A stretch of 64,000 nt of DNA from Oceanospirillaceae bacterium. Lineage in GTDB: Bacteria > Pseudomonadota > Gammaproteobacteria > Pseudomonadales > Balneatricaceae. Position 1 is the stretch's first letter; every line of letters begins with the position of its first letter. The stretch spans positions 23,364 to 87,363 of the forward strand of contig JABGSN010000053.1 in NCBI GenBank assembly GCA_018647765.1. Direction: 5' to 3'. Positions 20,170 through 29,047 of this stretch are shown here, piece by piece. The translations under genes and the position numbers were made by a program. The notes under the pieces were generated by a model. The model was given only the letters and a program-made list of their open reading frames with translations. It did not search any database and was not told where the DNA came from.

Positions 20170-22302
20170 ATGACCAAACACCGCCCCTACATATTTCGGA
20201 CTATAAGCATGGCCTTGGGCTTGACCTTGCTCAGCGCCTGCCAACAGCAAAACATTCAGCCGGCGGCCACTAACAACGCCTCAACAGAGGCCATAGTCAT
20301 TGACCTTGATCTGACTCAATCACCAGCAGTGACTACCGTCGCCAAGATTCAAGCCGACAGTGATGTCCAAAAGCAAAGCCACACTACAACCACTACTATG
20401 GCCACAGTCGCTCCAGCGACCATTGAGGAAAACTTAGAAATATTACTGAGCCCCGAACCACCGACTCCCACGCCAGTAGCTACAGATCCTCCGGCAACAA
20501 AGTCAACACGTGTTATTGAGCTGCATGATGTTAGGCCACCCTTACCCGCAGAGTTTAACCAAGGCATACAAGATATTTACCAAAGCCCGATCGCTAAACG
20601 GCAAGCCTTGCTGTTGAGCATGGCCCAAGAGTTATTGCCCACGGACTATGCGCAAGCCAGTGCTCGATTACTCAACCAAATAGAGCTCGATTTATTAGAT
20701 CCGGCCTTACTCGGTGACTACTTTGTCACCCAAGCCGCCGCCGCGTTGAAGCTTGACGACAGCTTTGGCGCCATCATTTGGTTACATCAAGCCCAACTGC
20801 TCAGCCCCACCACAGACTCTAGTGTTTTGCAGCAACGCCTCACCTTAACTGCCAAAGCCTATGAGCAAAATGGCTTAACCTTAGGGGCGGCGAAAGCCCT
20901 GATTCAACTTAGCCAACTTAACCACAGTGATGACGGCAAGCAATACAATGAGCGTATTTGGAGCGCCCTCACCCAACTCAGCTCAAACCAGCTAAATCAA
21001 CAACTGTCCCAATCGGGCACCGATAGTATTGCTATGGCTTGGTACGAACTAGCTTTAGTACCGTTACGGCATCATGATTTAGACCGCCAACTGAGAGCGT
21101 TAGAGCAGTGGCGACAACTTTGGCCGAACCATCCGGCCGCCTCAACACTACCAGGGGCATTGGCCAACTTGGCCGATTTAAGCGCCCAACAACCCAAGAA
21201 AGTCGCTTTAGCCCTGCCGTTACAGGGCCGTTTAGGCAAAATTGGCCAAGCCGTTGTGGATGGCTTCATGGCCGCACGGTTTCAAGCCATGGCAGAACAA
21301 GCGACCGTGCCAGACGTTAAAGTTTACGATACCGCAGCCATGCACGGCCTTGATCAACTCTACGCCATGGCGCAAACAGATCAAATTGAGCTCATCATTG
21401 GTCCACTTGATAAAAATAAAGTCATTCAATTACACCAATTGGATCGCCTTAGCACACCTACACTGGCCCTTAACTATGCCCCCATAGATAGTGCTTTAAT
21501 GGCCGACGATAGTGACCTAACGCAGCCTCACGCCAATCTCGTTCAGTTTGGTTTAGCGGTTGAGGATGAAGCTGAGCAGCTGGCTCGCCGCAGTCTCAGT
21601 GAAGGCCATCAGCGGGTAGTGGTGTTGCATCAAGATCAGCCATGGGCCATACGTGCTGCTCAGCACTTTAGCCAAACATGGACTCGCCTGGGCGGCGATA
21701 TTGCATCTCAGGTAAGCTTCACTGGTACTGGGGACCATAGCGATGCCATTACCAAGGCCCTGCTTATTGACCAAAGCCATAGCCGGGCCAAAAATCTTAA
21801 AAACATTTTATCTGGCACCAGCAATCGAGTTAAATTTGAACCCCGCAGGCGCCAGGATGTGGATGCCATAGTGCTGTTTGCACTACCCACTGATGGCCGC
21901 CAAGTGGTGCCCACTCTCGCCTTTCATTATGCGGCTAATCTGCCGGTGTATGCCAGCCACCATATCTACCAAGGCCCAACCAGCAGTAACCGCGACCGCG
22001 ACCTAGAAAAGGTCATTTTTACGGAATTACCATGGCTTCTGAACAAGCCTAGCACCCAACAAGAAATTAGCGCCCAATGGCCAGAACGTATGCGCTACAC
22101 TCGTTTGTTTGCACTCGGCGTTGACGCCTACCGATTGTTCCCGCGCTTAGAGCAGTTTCGTGCCTATACCAATAGTCGCGTGCATGGTGTCACTGGGCAA
22201 TTAAAAATCAACCGCCAAGGTCGTGTCGTGTCACAAAGTTCTTGGGCACAATTTGTCAAAGGCAAAGTCGTACCCGCACCGCGTTACCTACAGCAACCAT
22301 GA
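20170..22302 (+). CDS. lpoA: Outer-membrane lipoprotein activator of PBP1a (LpoA)
   Basis: LpoA is an outer-membrane lipoprotein that reaches through the periplasm to stimulate PBP1a. The 710-residue protein has a lipoprotein signal peptide with the lipobox LSAC (Cys24). A Thr/Ala/Pro-rich linker follows to about residue 120, then a helical TPR-like region. The C-terminal part has the periplasmic-binding fold (KVALALPLQGRLGKIGQAV around residue 340 onward). It is divergent from rsmI and first of lpoA-yraN-diaA-dolP, the same order as in E. coli. No clear Shine-Dalgarno precedes the ATG. Confidence 0.93.
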   Translation: MTKHRPYIFRTISMALGLTLLSACQQQNIQPAATNNASTEAIVIDLDLTQSPAVTTVAKIQADSDVQKQSHTTTTTMATVAPATIEENLEILLSPEPPTPTPVATDPPATKSTRVIELHDVRPPLPAEFNQGIQDIYQSPIAKRQALLLSMAQELLPTDYAQASARLLNQIELDLLDPALLGDYFVTQAAAALKLDDSFGAIIWLHQAQLLSPTTDSSVLQQRLTLTAKAYEQNGLTLGAAKALIQLSQLNHSDDGKQYNERIWSALTQLSSNQLNQQLSQSGTDSIAMAWYELALVPLRHHDLDRQLRALEQWRQLWPNHPAASTLPGALANLADLSAQQPKKVALALPLQGRLGKIGQAVVDGFMAARFQAMAEQATVPDVKVYDTAAMHGLDQLYAMAQTDQIELIIGPLDKNKVIQLHQLDRLSTPTLALNYAPIDSALMADDSDLTQPHANLVQFGLAVEDEAEQLARRSLSEGHQRVVVLHQDQPWAIRAAQHFSQTWTRLGGDIASQVSFTGTGDHSDAITKALLIDQSHSRAKNLKNILSGTSNRVKFEPRRRQDVDAIVLFALPTDGRQVVPTLAFHYAANLPVYASHHIYQGPTSSNRDRDLEKVIFTELPWLLNKPSTQQEISAQWPERMRYTRLFALGVDAYRLFPRLEQFRAYTNSRVHGVTGQLKINRQGRVVSQSSWAQFVKGKVVPAPRYLQQP

Positions 22303-22685
22303 ATCATACGCAAACTGGCGCCTGGGCCGAGGACTTAGCATGGCAACACATGCACCAACGGGGTTGGAATTTGGTGGCGCGTAATTTTTTTTGCAAAGGC
22401 GGAGAACTCGACATTGTCGCCTATAAGCGGGGTATATTGGCATTTGTTGAGGTTAAATATCGCCGCAGCCAAGCCATGGGGGGTGCTATCGCGAGCCTAA
22501 GCTTACGTAAACAGTTGCACCTAATCCATAGCGCCAAAGTATTTTTACAACGCTATCCACGCTTGAGCCAACTCGATTGCCGATTTGATCTAATCGCCAT
22601 TAGCGGACCCGCCCCAAGCGAGCATGGCTCAGCTAACCAAGTTCAGATACAATGGCTGGATAACGCATTTATCACTTCGGGTTAA
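22299..22685 (+). CDS. yraN: YraN family endonuclease-like protein
   Basis: A 128-residue protein of the UPF0102 family. It has the restriction-endonuclease-like core GELDIVAYKRGILAFVEVKY, with the D and E-x-K residues of that nuclease fold. Members are associated with DNA processing, but no defined role is settled. I start at ATG 22299, which overlaps the lpoA stop as ATGA and begins MNHTQTGAWAEDLAW; a longer frame back to 22242 lies within lpoA. Confidence 0.88.
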   Translation: MNHTQTGAWAEDLAWQHMHQRGWNLVARNFFCKGGELDIVAYKRGILAFVEVKYRRSQAMGGAIASLSLRKQLHLIHSAKVFLQRYPRLSQLDCRFDLIAISGPAPSEHGSANQVQIQWLDNAFITSG

Positions 22686-22699
22686 GCCGAACGGCTTAA
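22682..22699. repeat. Perfect 8-base inverted repeat at the yraN stop
   Basis: TTAAGCCG and CGGCTTAA flank a two-base AA centre, overlapping the yraN stop codon, 26 bases before diaA. The tiny centre suits a protein-binding palindrome better than an RNA hairpin. No T-run follows. Function unknown. Confidence 0.45.
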
Positions 22700-22724
22700 T
22701 CCGCACCGAGGAACTAACAATTTT

Positions 22725-23315
22725 ATGGAACTGCAAGAAAGGGTGATTAACCAATTCCATGAACACATGGGTTGCGCAGCTTATAGCGCTGAGCACCTAC
22801 CTCAAGATATTGCTATTGCCGCACAAATGCTGCACCAATGCTTTATTCAGGAGGGTAAATTACTGGTTTGCGGTAACGGCGCCAATGCAGCCAATGGCCA
22901 CCATATGTGTGCTGCTATGTTAAGTCGCTTAGAACAAGAACGCCCCAGTCTGCCGGCGTTTAACTTAACTGCCGACAGCACCAGTATCAGCGCCATCACG
23001 CGGGACTCGAGCTTTCAGGATGTGTTTGCAAAACAAATTACAGCCCTGGGTCAAGCAGGCGACATTCTTATCGTCCTGTCAGAACAAGGCAATTGCGGTA
23101 ACCTGGTACAGGCCATACAAGCCGCCCATGATCGTGATTTGCAGGTCATCTCTATTACTGGCCAAAATGGTGGTGATATGGCGGCCCTGCTCGACCCTGA
23201 TGACGTGGCGATTCGTATACCCAGCGACCATAACCTCAACATTATTCAACTACAATTGGTCACCATTCACTGTTTATGTGATCTAATTGATTTTCAACTT
23301 TTTGGGAGCAACTAA
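22725..23315 (+). CDS. diaA: SIS-domain DnaA initiator-associating protein
   Basis: A 196-residue SIS (sugar isomerase) domain protein in the position of E. coli DiaA, which binds DnaA tetramers at oriC and promotes timely initiation. It shows LLVCGNGANAANGHHM at the sugar-phosphate pocket and ILIVLSEQGNCGNLVQAI. The pocket motif departs from the GmhA form, and no heptose genes lie nearby, so DiaA fits better than sedoheptulose-7-phosphate isomerase. It has a GAGG ribosome site and is followed by dolP after 3 bases. Confidence 0.88.
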   Translation: MELQERVINQFHEHMGCAAYSAEHLPQDIAIAAQMLHQCFIQEGKLLVCGNGANAANGHHMCAAMLSRLEQERPSLPAFNLTADSTSISAITRDSSFQDVFAKQITALGQAGDILIVLSEQGNCGNLVQAIQAAHDRDLQVISITGQNGGDMAALLDPDDVAIRIPSDHNLNIIQLQLVTIHCLCDLIDFQLFGSN

Positions 23316-23318
23316 TAA

Positions 23319-23888
23319 ATGCTAACACACAGTCTTAAACTCATTTCCTTAAGCGTCTGCCTAATATGGGCCAGCGCATGTACTCCAGTGCTGAGCAACA
23401 AACCCGTGAGTGATAATAAAGGTTCGCGTTCGTTGGGCACCCTGTATAATGACCAGCTCATCGAAACCACTACCGTCGATGCCATTTTACGTGCCAATCC
23501 ATTGCTAGAAACCGCCCATGTCTCTGCCATTAGCGTTAACGGCATTGTCTTACTCATTGGCCAGGTGCCAAGTGAAGACACCAAAATTATTGCCGGCGCC
23601 AGAGCGCGTAAGGTGAGCAATGTACGCAAGGTTCACAACGAGTTATTAGTGAGTGGGCCGTCTTCTTATGTGGTGCGTACCAACGACACCCTAATCACCA
23701 CCAAAGTGAAAACCCGTATGGTGGGGGAAACTGGCTTCCCAGCGAATCGTATTAAAGTCGTGACAGAAAATGGGGTGGTTTATTTGATGGGCTTAGTCAC
23801 TCAAGCCGAAGGCGAGTGGGCCGTAAGAGTCGCCTCCAATGCCAGTGGCATTCAGCGCATTGTTAAAGTATTTGAATACATCGACTAG
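23319..23888 (+). CDS. dolP: Outer-membrane lipoprotein with two BON domains
   Basis: DolP (YraP) is an outer-membrane lipoprotein needed for envelope integrity and for proper BamA and amidase activity. The 189-residue protein has a signal peptide ending ASAC (Cys21 lipidated). Two BON domains follow, near residues 43-110 and 118-188; each has the pattern ending in VRKVHNEL or RIVKVFEYI. GGGAGC lies ten bases upstream of the ATG. The terminator at 23904-23929 follows. Confidence 0.93.
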   Translation: MLTHSLKLISLSVCLIWASACTPVLSNKPVSDNKGSRSLGTLYNDQLIETTTVDAILRANPLLETAHVSAISVNGIVLLIGQVPSEDTKIIAGARARKVSNVRKVHNELLVSGPSSYVVRTNDTLITTKVKTRMVGETGFPANRIKVVTENGVVYLMGLVTQAEGEWAVRVASNASGIQRIVKVFEYID

Positions 23889-23903
23889 CAAAAACCAGCC
23901 ATT

Positions 23904-23929
23904 AAAAAGGGCCTATAGGCCCTTTTTTT
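23904..23929. terminator. Bidirectional intrinsic terminator between dolP and sspB
   Basis: AAAAAGGGCC-TATA-GGCCCTTTTTTT: a stem with GGGCC/GGCCC at its core and a run of T on one side and A on the other. It lies between the convergent genes dolP and sspB and can serve both strands. Confidence 0.85.
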
Positions 23930-23955
23930 GTTTCCAGCATAAGACTCACTATGGC

Positions 23956-24390
23956 TTATTTAACCACTTTTAGCGTGGGCCGCTTGGCCCGGTCGCTAAT
24001 CGACGACACCGTGGCCGGCTCAGTCGGCTTATCTGGCACTGGAGGAACGGGCGCGGGGCTGTCTGGGTCGGGGATGCCGGGCTCAAAACCAAAACCCATA
24101 CCTTCGCCACTTTCTTTCGCATAAATAGCCATCACCGCCAATATAGGCACATACACGTGCATTGGCACACCGCCAAAGCGGGCGTTAAACTCCACCGCGT
24201 CATCACCCAGGCTCAAGCTTTGTACTGCACTCGGTGCGATATTAAGTACAATTTGGCCATCAGAAATAAATCGCTCCGGCACCATCACGTCGTTAATGGT
24301 GGCATCCACCACCATATGCGGCGTCGAATTATTGTCTAATATCCACTCGTGCAAAGCACGTAGTAGATAAGCGCGACTTGGAGTCATCAT
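23956..24390 (-). CDS. sspB: ClpXP adaptor SspB
   Basis: SspB binds ssrA-tagged peptides from stalled ribosomes and delivers them to ClpXP. The 144-residue protein has the folded peptide-binding domain (PSRAYLLRALHEWILDN through VPILAVMAIYAKESGEG). A flexible proline/aspartate-rich linker follows, then a C-terminal ClpX-docking peptide, LKVVK, almost identical to the E. coli tail. It is 13 bases downstream of sspA. Confidence 0.96.
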   Translation of the reverse strand: MMTPSRAYLLRALHEWILDNNSTPHMVVDATINDVMVPERFISDGQIVLNIAPSAVQSLSLGDDAVEFNARFGGVPMHVYVPILAVMAIYAKESGEGMGFGFEPGIPDPDSPAPVPPVPDKPTEPATVSSISDRAKRPTLKVVK

Positions 24391-24403
24391 CTGGCCATCT
24401 CAA

Positions 24404-25033
24404 TTACATGCGGATTTCGTGTTCAATCTCAGACAAGCTTTCTTGAAACCCTTCGCGAGCGAAAATACGTTCCATATATTCTAACATCGGCGCAGCTTGC
24501 TCTTCGGGCAGGTCAATGCCTAACTGCGGCAAACGCCACAAGATCGGCGCAATACAGCAATCAACTAAGGTGAACTCCTCACTCATGAAAAAGTCTTTTT
24601 CAGTGAAAATCGGTGCCGTTGAAATGAGGCTTTCTCGCAGTTCTTTTTGTGCGGCGACTATCTCGCTTTCATCTTCTGAGGTCATGATAACGTCAGCAAG
24701 ACGACACCAATCACGCTCGATACGGTACATATACAAGCGGCTCTCAGCGCGTGCAACAGGGTACACAGGCAACAGCGGCGGGTGGGGGAAACGTTCGTCT
24801 AGATACTCCATCATCACGTTGGCTTCATAAAGCACCAACTCACGATCAACCAAGGTGGGTAAGCTGTTATAAGGGTTGAGATCAGCCAGGTCCTCTGGCT
24901 TATGCTCTGCATCAACATCAATAATGTCAACGGTAACGCCTTTTTCTGCCAATACAATACGCACACGGTGACTGTAATGATTTGCTGCATCAGAAAAAAA
25001 CGTCATGGAAGAGCGTTTAGCGACTACACCCAT
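24404..25033 (-). CDS. sspA: Stringent starvation protein A
   Basis: SspA is a glutathione-S-transferase-fold protein without GST activity that binds RNA polymerase and alters promoter use during starvation. The 209-residue protein has the thioredoxin-like N-domain ([39 protein letters not shown]) and a helical C-domain with the [18 protein letters not shown] motif. It is next to sspB, and petABC lies upstream. Confidence 0.96.
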   Translation of the reverse strand: MGVVAKRSSMTFFSDAANHYSHRVRIVLAEKGVTVDIIDVDAEHKPEDLADLNPYNSLPTLVDRELVLYEANVMMEYLDERFPHPPLLPVYPVARAESRLYMYRIERDWCRLADVIMTSEDESEIVAAQKELRESLISTAPIFTEKDFFMSEEFTLVDCCIAPILWRLPQLGIDLPEEQAAPMLEYMERIFAREGFQESLSEIEHEIRM

Positions 25034-25149
25034 GTAGATATACCTCGATAATAAAACGATAGCGCTGTGCGCCGAAAACGAATACGCGACCTGCCGTGTT
25101 TATTAAACATAAACAACAGCGGTCGCGCTTAAATGGACTAATACGGGGC

Positions 25150-25178
25150 ATTATACCCCAAGTCGGGTGCTAGTGGAC
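25150..25178 (-). promoter_or_regulatory. Possible sspA promoter
   Basis: On the minus strand a perfect TATAAT (25150-25155) lies about 117 bases before sspA, within a small GGGG/CCCC palindrome. The -35 at 17 bases (GTCCAC) is poor and overlaps the petC stop. Confidence 0.35.
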
Positions 25179-25955
25179 GTCGCGCCAAAATTCCTTCTTC
25201 AGGAAGTAGAACACCAGAGTCATTAACAGACAAAACAAAATAGCCCACATACCAATACGCTGACTATCTGACTTGTATGGCTTTGCCATATAAGACATAA
25301 AGTTTGTCAAGTCATACACCGCGGCATCAAACTGAGCTTGGTTCATGCTGCCAGTGCCTTCGGCAACGGTTAACACTTCACAGCTTTCTACCGTCAGGGC
25401 TTTACCCGTGAGGCTATCGATAACTGCACTACCGTGTTCATCGTACTTAGGCACTTGAGCACAAGCCTTGGATTGCACACCCTGTAGTTCTAATAACACG
25501 TTAGGCATACCCACACTTGGGAATACGACGTTGTTCACACCATAAGGGCGGCTGTCATCAACATAGAAGCTGCGCAAGTAGGTGTATACCCAATCCGCGC
25601 CACGTAGGTTCACTTCATTAGTTAAATCCGGTGGCGGTGCGCCAAACCAGTCCGCAGCAAGCTTTGAATCCATCGCGTTGGTCATTTGCTCACCCACTTT
25701 CTGATCACTAAAGATCAAGTGCTCAGCCACTAACTCGGCTGGCATATGCAAATCTTCTGCGGCACGTATGTAACGCTGGTACTGAGCCGTGTGGCAACCT
25801 AAGCAATAGTTTACATAGGTCTTCATACCACGCTGTAATGACGCCTTATCAGCAGCATCGGTTTGTATATGGTCCAGTGCAACTTTTGGGCCAGCGCTGG
25901 CTACAGCAAACGCGGGCATGATCAACATTAAACTTAATAAGATTAATTTCTTCAT
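25170..25955 (-). CDS. petC: Cytochrome c1 of the bc1 complex
   Basis: Cytochrome c1 passes electrons from the Rieske protein to soluble cytochrome c. I start at ATG 25955, two bases after the petB stop. This gives 261 residues with a signal peptide (LILLSLMLIMPAFAVASA). Heme c is attached at CLGCH; a later methionine ligand is expected in the GEQMTNAMD or MPNVLL region. A C-terminal membrane anchor (MWAILFCLLMTLVFYF) ends in basic residues. A frame open further upstream, to 26153, runs inside petB. Confidence 0.96.
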   Translation of the reverse strand: MKKLILLSLMLIMPAFAVASAGPKVALDHIQTDAADKASLQRGMKTYVNYCLGCHTAQYQRYIRAAEDLHMPAELVAEHLIFSDQKVGEQMTNAMDSKLAADWFGAPPPDLTNEVNLRGADWVYTYLRSFYVDDSRPYGVNNVVFPSVGMPNVLLELQGVQSKACAQVPKYDEHGSAVIDSLTGKALTVESCEVLTVAEGTGSMNQAQFDAAVYDLTNFMSYMAKPYKSDSQRIGMWAILFCLLMTLVFYFLKKEFWRDVH

Positions 25956-25957
25956 GA

Positions 25958-27220
25958 CTAGACCACCCTTGCTGGAACAGGTTTGGTTGCTTCCATACGC
26001 GTGTAGAACGGCATTAGAAGGAAGTAAGCAAAGTACAAGGCGGTACATAACTGAGCCACTTGAGTACGACCTTCCGTAGCAGCAACAGTGCCTAAGTAAC
26101 CTAAAATAACAAAACTCACTACAAAAATGGCCAACCAAACTCGGCTCAGCCAACCTTTGTAACGCATTGATTTCACTGGACTACGGTCTAACCAAGGCAT
26201 GACAAATAAGATGGCAATAGCGGCGCCCATCGTGATTACACCAAGGAACTTGGCATCCAAACCAAATAACGGGAAGGTAATGGCACGCAACATCGAATAA
26301 TAAGGCGTGAAGTACCACACTGGGGCAATATGCTCAGGGGTTTTGAGCGAATTCGCCGGTTCATAGTTGGGTTTTTCAATAAAGTAACCACCGCCTTCTG
26401 GGAAGAAGAAGATCACCAAACAGAACACAGTTAAGAAGACACCGACCGCAACGAGGTCCTTAATGACGTGATAGGGCCAGAAAGCCACACCATCAACAGG
26501 CACGCCATTTTCATCTTTATTTTGATCAATTTCGATGCCATCTGGGTTACTAGAGCCAACGTCATGCAGAGCCAAAATGTGTAATACAACCAACGCCAAA
26601 ATAACTATAGGTAAAGCAATGACGTGTAAAGAGAAGAAGCGGTTCAGGGTAATGCCCGAGATTAAAAAGTCTCCTCGAACCCATTGCACAAGGTCTTCGC
26701 CTACCACTGGGATTGCACCCGCTAAGGATAAGATAACCTGAGCACCCCAATAGGACATTTGACCCCAAGGCAGCAAGTAACCAAAGAAGCCTTCGGCCAT
26801 CAAAGCCAAGTAAATCGCCATACCAAACAACCAGATTAACTCACGCGGCTTTTGGTAAGAGCCATACATCAAACCCCTAAACATGTGTAAGTAAACCACA
26901 ATAAAGAAGGCTGAAGCGCCTGATGAGTGCATGTAGCGGATAATCCAGCCCATTTCCACATCACGCATAATGTATTCAACAGAAGCAAACGCGCCTTCTG
27001 CAGAAGGTTCGTACGACATCGTTAGCCAAACACCCGTAAGGATCTGGTTAACTAGAACAAGTAAAGAAAGCACACCAAACACGTACCAAACGTTAAAGTT
27101 TTTGGCGGCATAGTATTTAGACATGTGGTCTTGCCACATTTGCGTCAGTGGAAAACGATCATCAATCCAACGAATGATGCCACTGTCTGCCTTGGGGCGA
27201 TTAGGATTACCGACAGCCAT
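25958..27220 (-). CDS. petB: Cytochrome b of the bc1 complex
   Basis: Cytochrome b holds two b hemes and the Qo and Qi quinone sites. The 420-residue protein has eight or more membrane helices. Paired heme-ligand histidines are seen in MHSSGASAFFIVVYLHMF and in SLHVIALPIVILALVVLH. The Qo-site motif reads PVWY rather than PEWY, a variant known from many beta- and gammaproteobacteria. It shares one base with petA (TAATG) and is followed by petC. Confidence 0.98.
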   Translation of the reverse strand: MAVGNPNRPKADSGIIRWIDDRFPLTQMWQDHMSKYYAAKNFNVWYVFGVLSLLVLVNQILTGVWLTMSYEPSAEGAFASVEYIMRDVEMGWIIRYMHSSGASAFFIVVYLHMFRGLMYGSYQKPRELIWLFGMAIYLALMAEGFFGYLLPWGQMSYWGAQVILSLAGAIPVVGEDLVQWVRGDFLISGITLNRFFSLHVIALPIVILALVVLHILALHDVGSSNPDGIEIDQNKDENGVPVDGVAFWPYHVIKDLVAVGVFLTVFCLVIFFFPEGGGYFIEKPNYEPANSLKTPEHIAPVWYFTPYYSMLRAITFPLFGLDAKFLGVITMGAAIAILFVMPWLDRSPVKSMRYKGWLSRVWLAIFVVSFVILGYLGTVAATEGRTQVAQLCTALYFAYFLLMPFYTRMEATKPVPARVV

Positions 27221-27816
27221 TACGCATTTCCTCCGTCTTCGCCAATTCGAATGACTAAGTCACTCTCGTAAAAATGAGGCGGGATTTCTAAGTTGATCGG
27301 GGCGGGCTTACTTTTGTAAACACGACCAGATAAATCAAATGTGGAACCATGACAAGGGCAGTAGAAACCGCCTTTCCAATCGGCACCTAAGTCAGCAGGC
27401 GCAATCTCGGGACGATACGTAGGTGAACAACCCAAGTGAGTACAAATGCCCACCATCACCATCACTTCATCACGTAAAGAGCGTGCCGAGGTGCTAGGAA
27501 TATAGGTAGGTTGCTTAGACTTAGCTGAACCAGGGTCGGCCAAGCTGTCATTAAGGGACTCCAAGTTAGCTAATGCTTCTGCGCTGCGGCGTACAATCCA
27601 AACTGGTTTGCCGCGCCACTCAACAATCATTTGTTGACCTGGTTCTAACTTACTGATGTCCGCCTTGACCGGTGCACCAGCAGCTCTGGCTCGTGCACTC
27701 GGGTTCCAGGAGGCTACAAAAGGGACTGCAGCGCCCACACCACCAACAGCACCCACAACTACGGATGTGCCGACTAGCATGCGACGACGAGTCTTATTCA
27801 CGCCATCATTACTCAT
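27220..27816 (-). CDS. petA: Rieske iron-sulfur subunit of the bc1 complex
   Basis: This subunit carries the 2Fe-2S cluster that takes the first electron from ubiquinol. The 198-residue protein has an N-terminal twin-arginine stretch (TRRRMLVG) and hydrophobic anchor (residues about 12-34), so export is probably by Tat after cluster insertion. The cluster motifs CTHLGC and CPCHGS are intact. petA-petB-petC form a tight operon. Confidence 0.98.
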   Translation of the reverse strand: MSNDGVNKTRRRMLVGTSVVVGAVGGVGAAVPFVASWNPSARARAAGAPVKADISKLEPGQQMIVEWRGKPVWIVRRSAEALANLESLNDSLADPGSAKSKQPTYIPSTSARSLRDEVMVMVGICTHLGCSPTYRPEIAPADLGADWKGGFYCPCHGSTFDLSGRVYKSKPAPINLEIPPHFYESDLVIRIGEDGGNA

Positions 27817-27856
27817 TCAATTGGTCTCCAGCTAAGCTGTAAAATTATTGTCAGCA

Positions 27857-27885
27857 ATAGTAAAGGAATGGCCCTAAATTGACAA
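27857..27885 (-). promoter_or_regulatory. petABC promoter
   Basis: On the minus strand TTGTCA (27880-27885), a 17-base spacer and TACTAT (27857-27862) lie about 40 bases before petA and downstream of the rpsI terminator. Confidence 0.6.
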
Positions 27886-27939
27886 GGTTAAAGGCTTAAT
27901 CGAGGGTCACAAAGCCTATTTGCTTTATGAATACTCAAT

Positions 27940-27969
27940 AAAAAACCCAGCACGAGGGCTGGGTTTTTT
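27940..27969 (-). terminator. Terminator after rpsI
   Basis: On the minus strand CCCAGC / GCTGGG form a GC-rich stem extended by A/T pairs and followed by six T. It is about 30 bases after the rpsI stop. The A-run on the other side would also allow function on the plus strand, but no plus-strand gene enters it. Confidence 0.85.
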
Positions 27970-27997
27970 GTAGCGCGCCAAAAAGGCCGCAGTATGC

Positions 27998-28390
27998 TTA
28001 ACGCTTAGAGAACTGAGGACGCTTACGTGCTTTACGTAGGCCAACCTTCTTACGCTCAACTTCACGCGCGTCACGGGTAACAAAACCTGCAGCACGAAGA
28101 CTAGGACGCAATGTTTCGTCAAAGTTCATCAATGCACGGGTAATGCCGTGGCGAATCGCGCCAGCTTGACCAAAACCACCACCGCCTTCTACGGTAATGT
28201 TAAGGTCGAATTTTTCAACTGTTTCTGTCAACTCTAGTGGTTGACGAACAATCATACGGGCTGTTTCACGACCAAAGTAAACGTCCAATGTACGACTGTT
28301 TACAGTGATAGCGCCAGTGCCAGGAGTCATGAACACACGAGCGGTAGAGGTCTTACGACGACCAGTACCATAATATTGAGTAGCTGCCAT
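27998..28390 (-). CDS. rpsI: 30S ribosomal protein S9
   Basis: S9 is a 30S head protein whose C-terminal tail reaches the P-site tRNA. The 130-residue protein has [15 protein letters not shown] at the N-terminus, [18 protein letters not shown] in the centre, and the basic tail [12 protein letters not shown]. It is 10 bases downstream of rplM. Confidence 0.99.
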   Translation of the reverse strand: MAATQYYGTGRRKTSTARVFMTPGTGAITVNSRTLDVYFGRETARMIVRQPLELTETVEKFDLNITVEGGGGFGQAGAIRHGITRALMNFDETLRPSLRAAGFVTRDAREVERKKVGLRKARKRPQFSKR

Positions 28391-28400
28391 GATCGTCTCC

Positions 28401-28829
28401 TTACAGGGTCAATGTTTGTGGTTGTTGCGCTTGATGCGGATGCTCAGTACCAGCATACACTTTAAGCTTGGAGTACATAGCACGGCCCAAAGGACCTTTT
28501 GGCAACATACCTTTAACAGCGAATTCAATGGTGCGCTCTGGAGCGTGCTCAACCATTTTTTCGAAAGACATAGAACGTAAACCACCTGGGTAACCCGTGT
28601 GACGGTAGTACATTTTGTCTTTTGCCTTGTTGCCAGTTACCCGAACTTTTTCGGCATTAACAACAACAATGTAGTCACCAGTGTCCACGTGTGGAGTGAA
28701 TTCTGGCTTATGCTTGCCGCGTAGACGACGAGCGATTTCAGTAGACATACGACCTAAAGTTAGGCCCTCTGCATCAACAACGTACCAGTCGCGGGTAACG
28801 TCAGCAGGTTTAGTACTTACGGTTTTCAT
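28401..28829 (-). CDS. rplM: 50S ribosomal protein L13
   Basis: L13 is an early-assembly 50S protein. The 142-residue protein has [48 protein letters not shown] and [18 protein letters not shown]. In E. coli L13 represses its own rplM-rpsI mRNA; the leader here is structured (28848-28931). The ribosome site is weak (AGG about ten bases upstream), which suits translational control. Confidence 0.99.
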   Translation of the reverse strand: MKTVSTKPADVTRDWYVVDAEGLTLGRMSTEIARRLRGKHKPEFTPHVDTGDYIVVVNAEKVRVTGNKAKDKMYYRHTGYPGGLRSMSFEKMVEHAPERTIEFAVKGMLPKGPLGRAMYSKLKVYAGTEHPHQAQQPQTLTL

Positions 28830-28847
28830 GTGAATAACCTATTTAAT

Positions 28848-28931
28848 GGCCCTATTGACTGGGCCTACCTATAATTATTGGGTTATTGCGTAACCAGTGG
28901 TAATTCACCACCCTGTCACCAATAACGTGAC
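28848..28931 (-). promoter_or_regulatory. rplM leader with four consecutive hairpins
   Basis: Four short perfect hairpins stand one after another in the mRNA leader: GGCCC/GGGCC (28848-28865), GGTTA/TAACC (28881-28895), GTGGT/ACCAC (28897-28911) and GTCAC/GTGAC (28915-28931). Each has a 5-base stem. The array ends 18 bases from the rplM ATG. A role as the L13 autoregulatory element is inferred from E. coli knowledge and position. Confidence 0.55.
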
Positions 28932-28999
28932 TAGCAGCCTGAGCCCCAAACAACTTAAGCCAACCGAGCCTTAAGCCAACACAGAAACTGCGAGGGCGA

Positions 29000-29029
29000 A
29001 TTATACAGGATAAAATACCAAATTGTTAA
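29000..29029 (-). promoter_or_regulatory. rplM-rpsI promoter
   Basis: On the minus strand TTAACA (29024-29029), an 18-base spacer and a perfect TATAAT (29000-29005) predict a leader of about 165 bases. The start site falls just past the zapE gene end. Confidence 0.65.
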
Positions 29030-29047
29030 GCCTTTATGTAAAAGTTT

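Noticed and set aside
25145..25160. Small GGGG/CCCC palindrome as a petC terminator
   Set aside because: The arms are only four bases, with TATAAT as the loop and no T-run; a promoter -10 is the better reading.
25956..26153. Extended petC N-terminus
   Set aside because: It reads through the end of petB in another frame; the signal peptide begins at 25955.
26300..26360. PVWY instead of PEWY in cytochrome b as a defect
   Set aside because: PVWY is a known natural Qo motif in many beta- and gammaproteobacteria.
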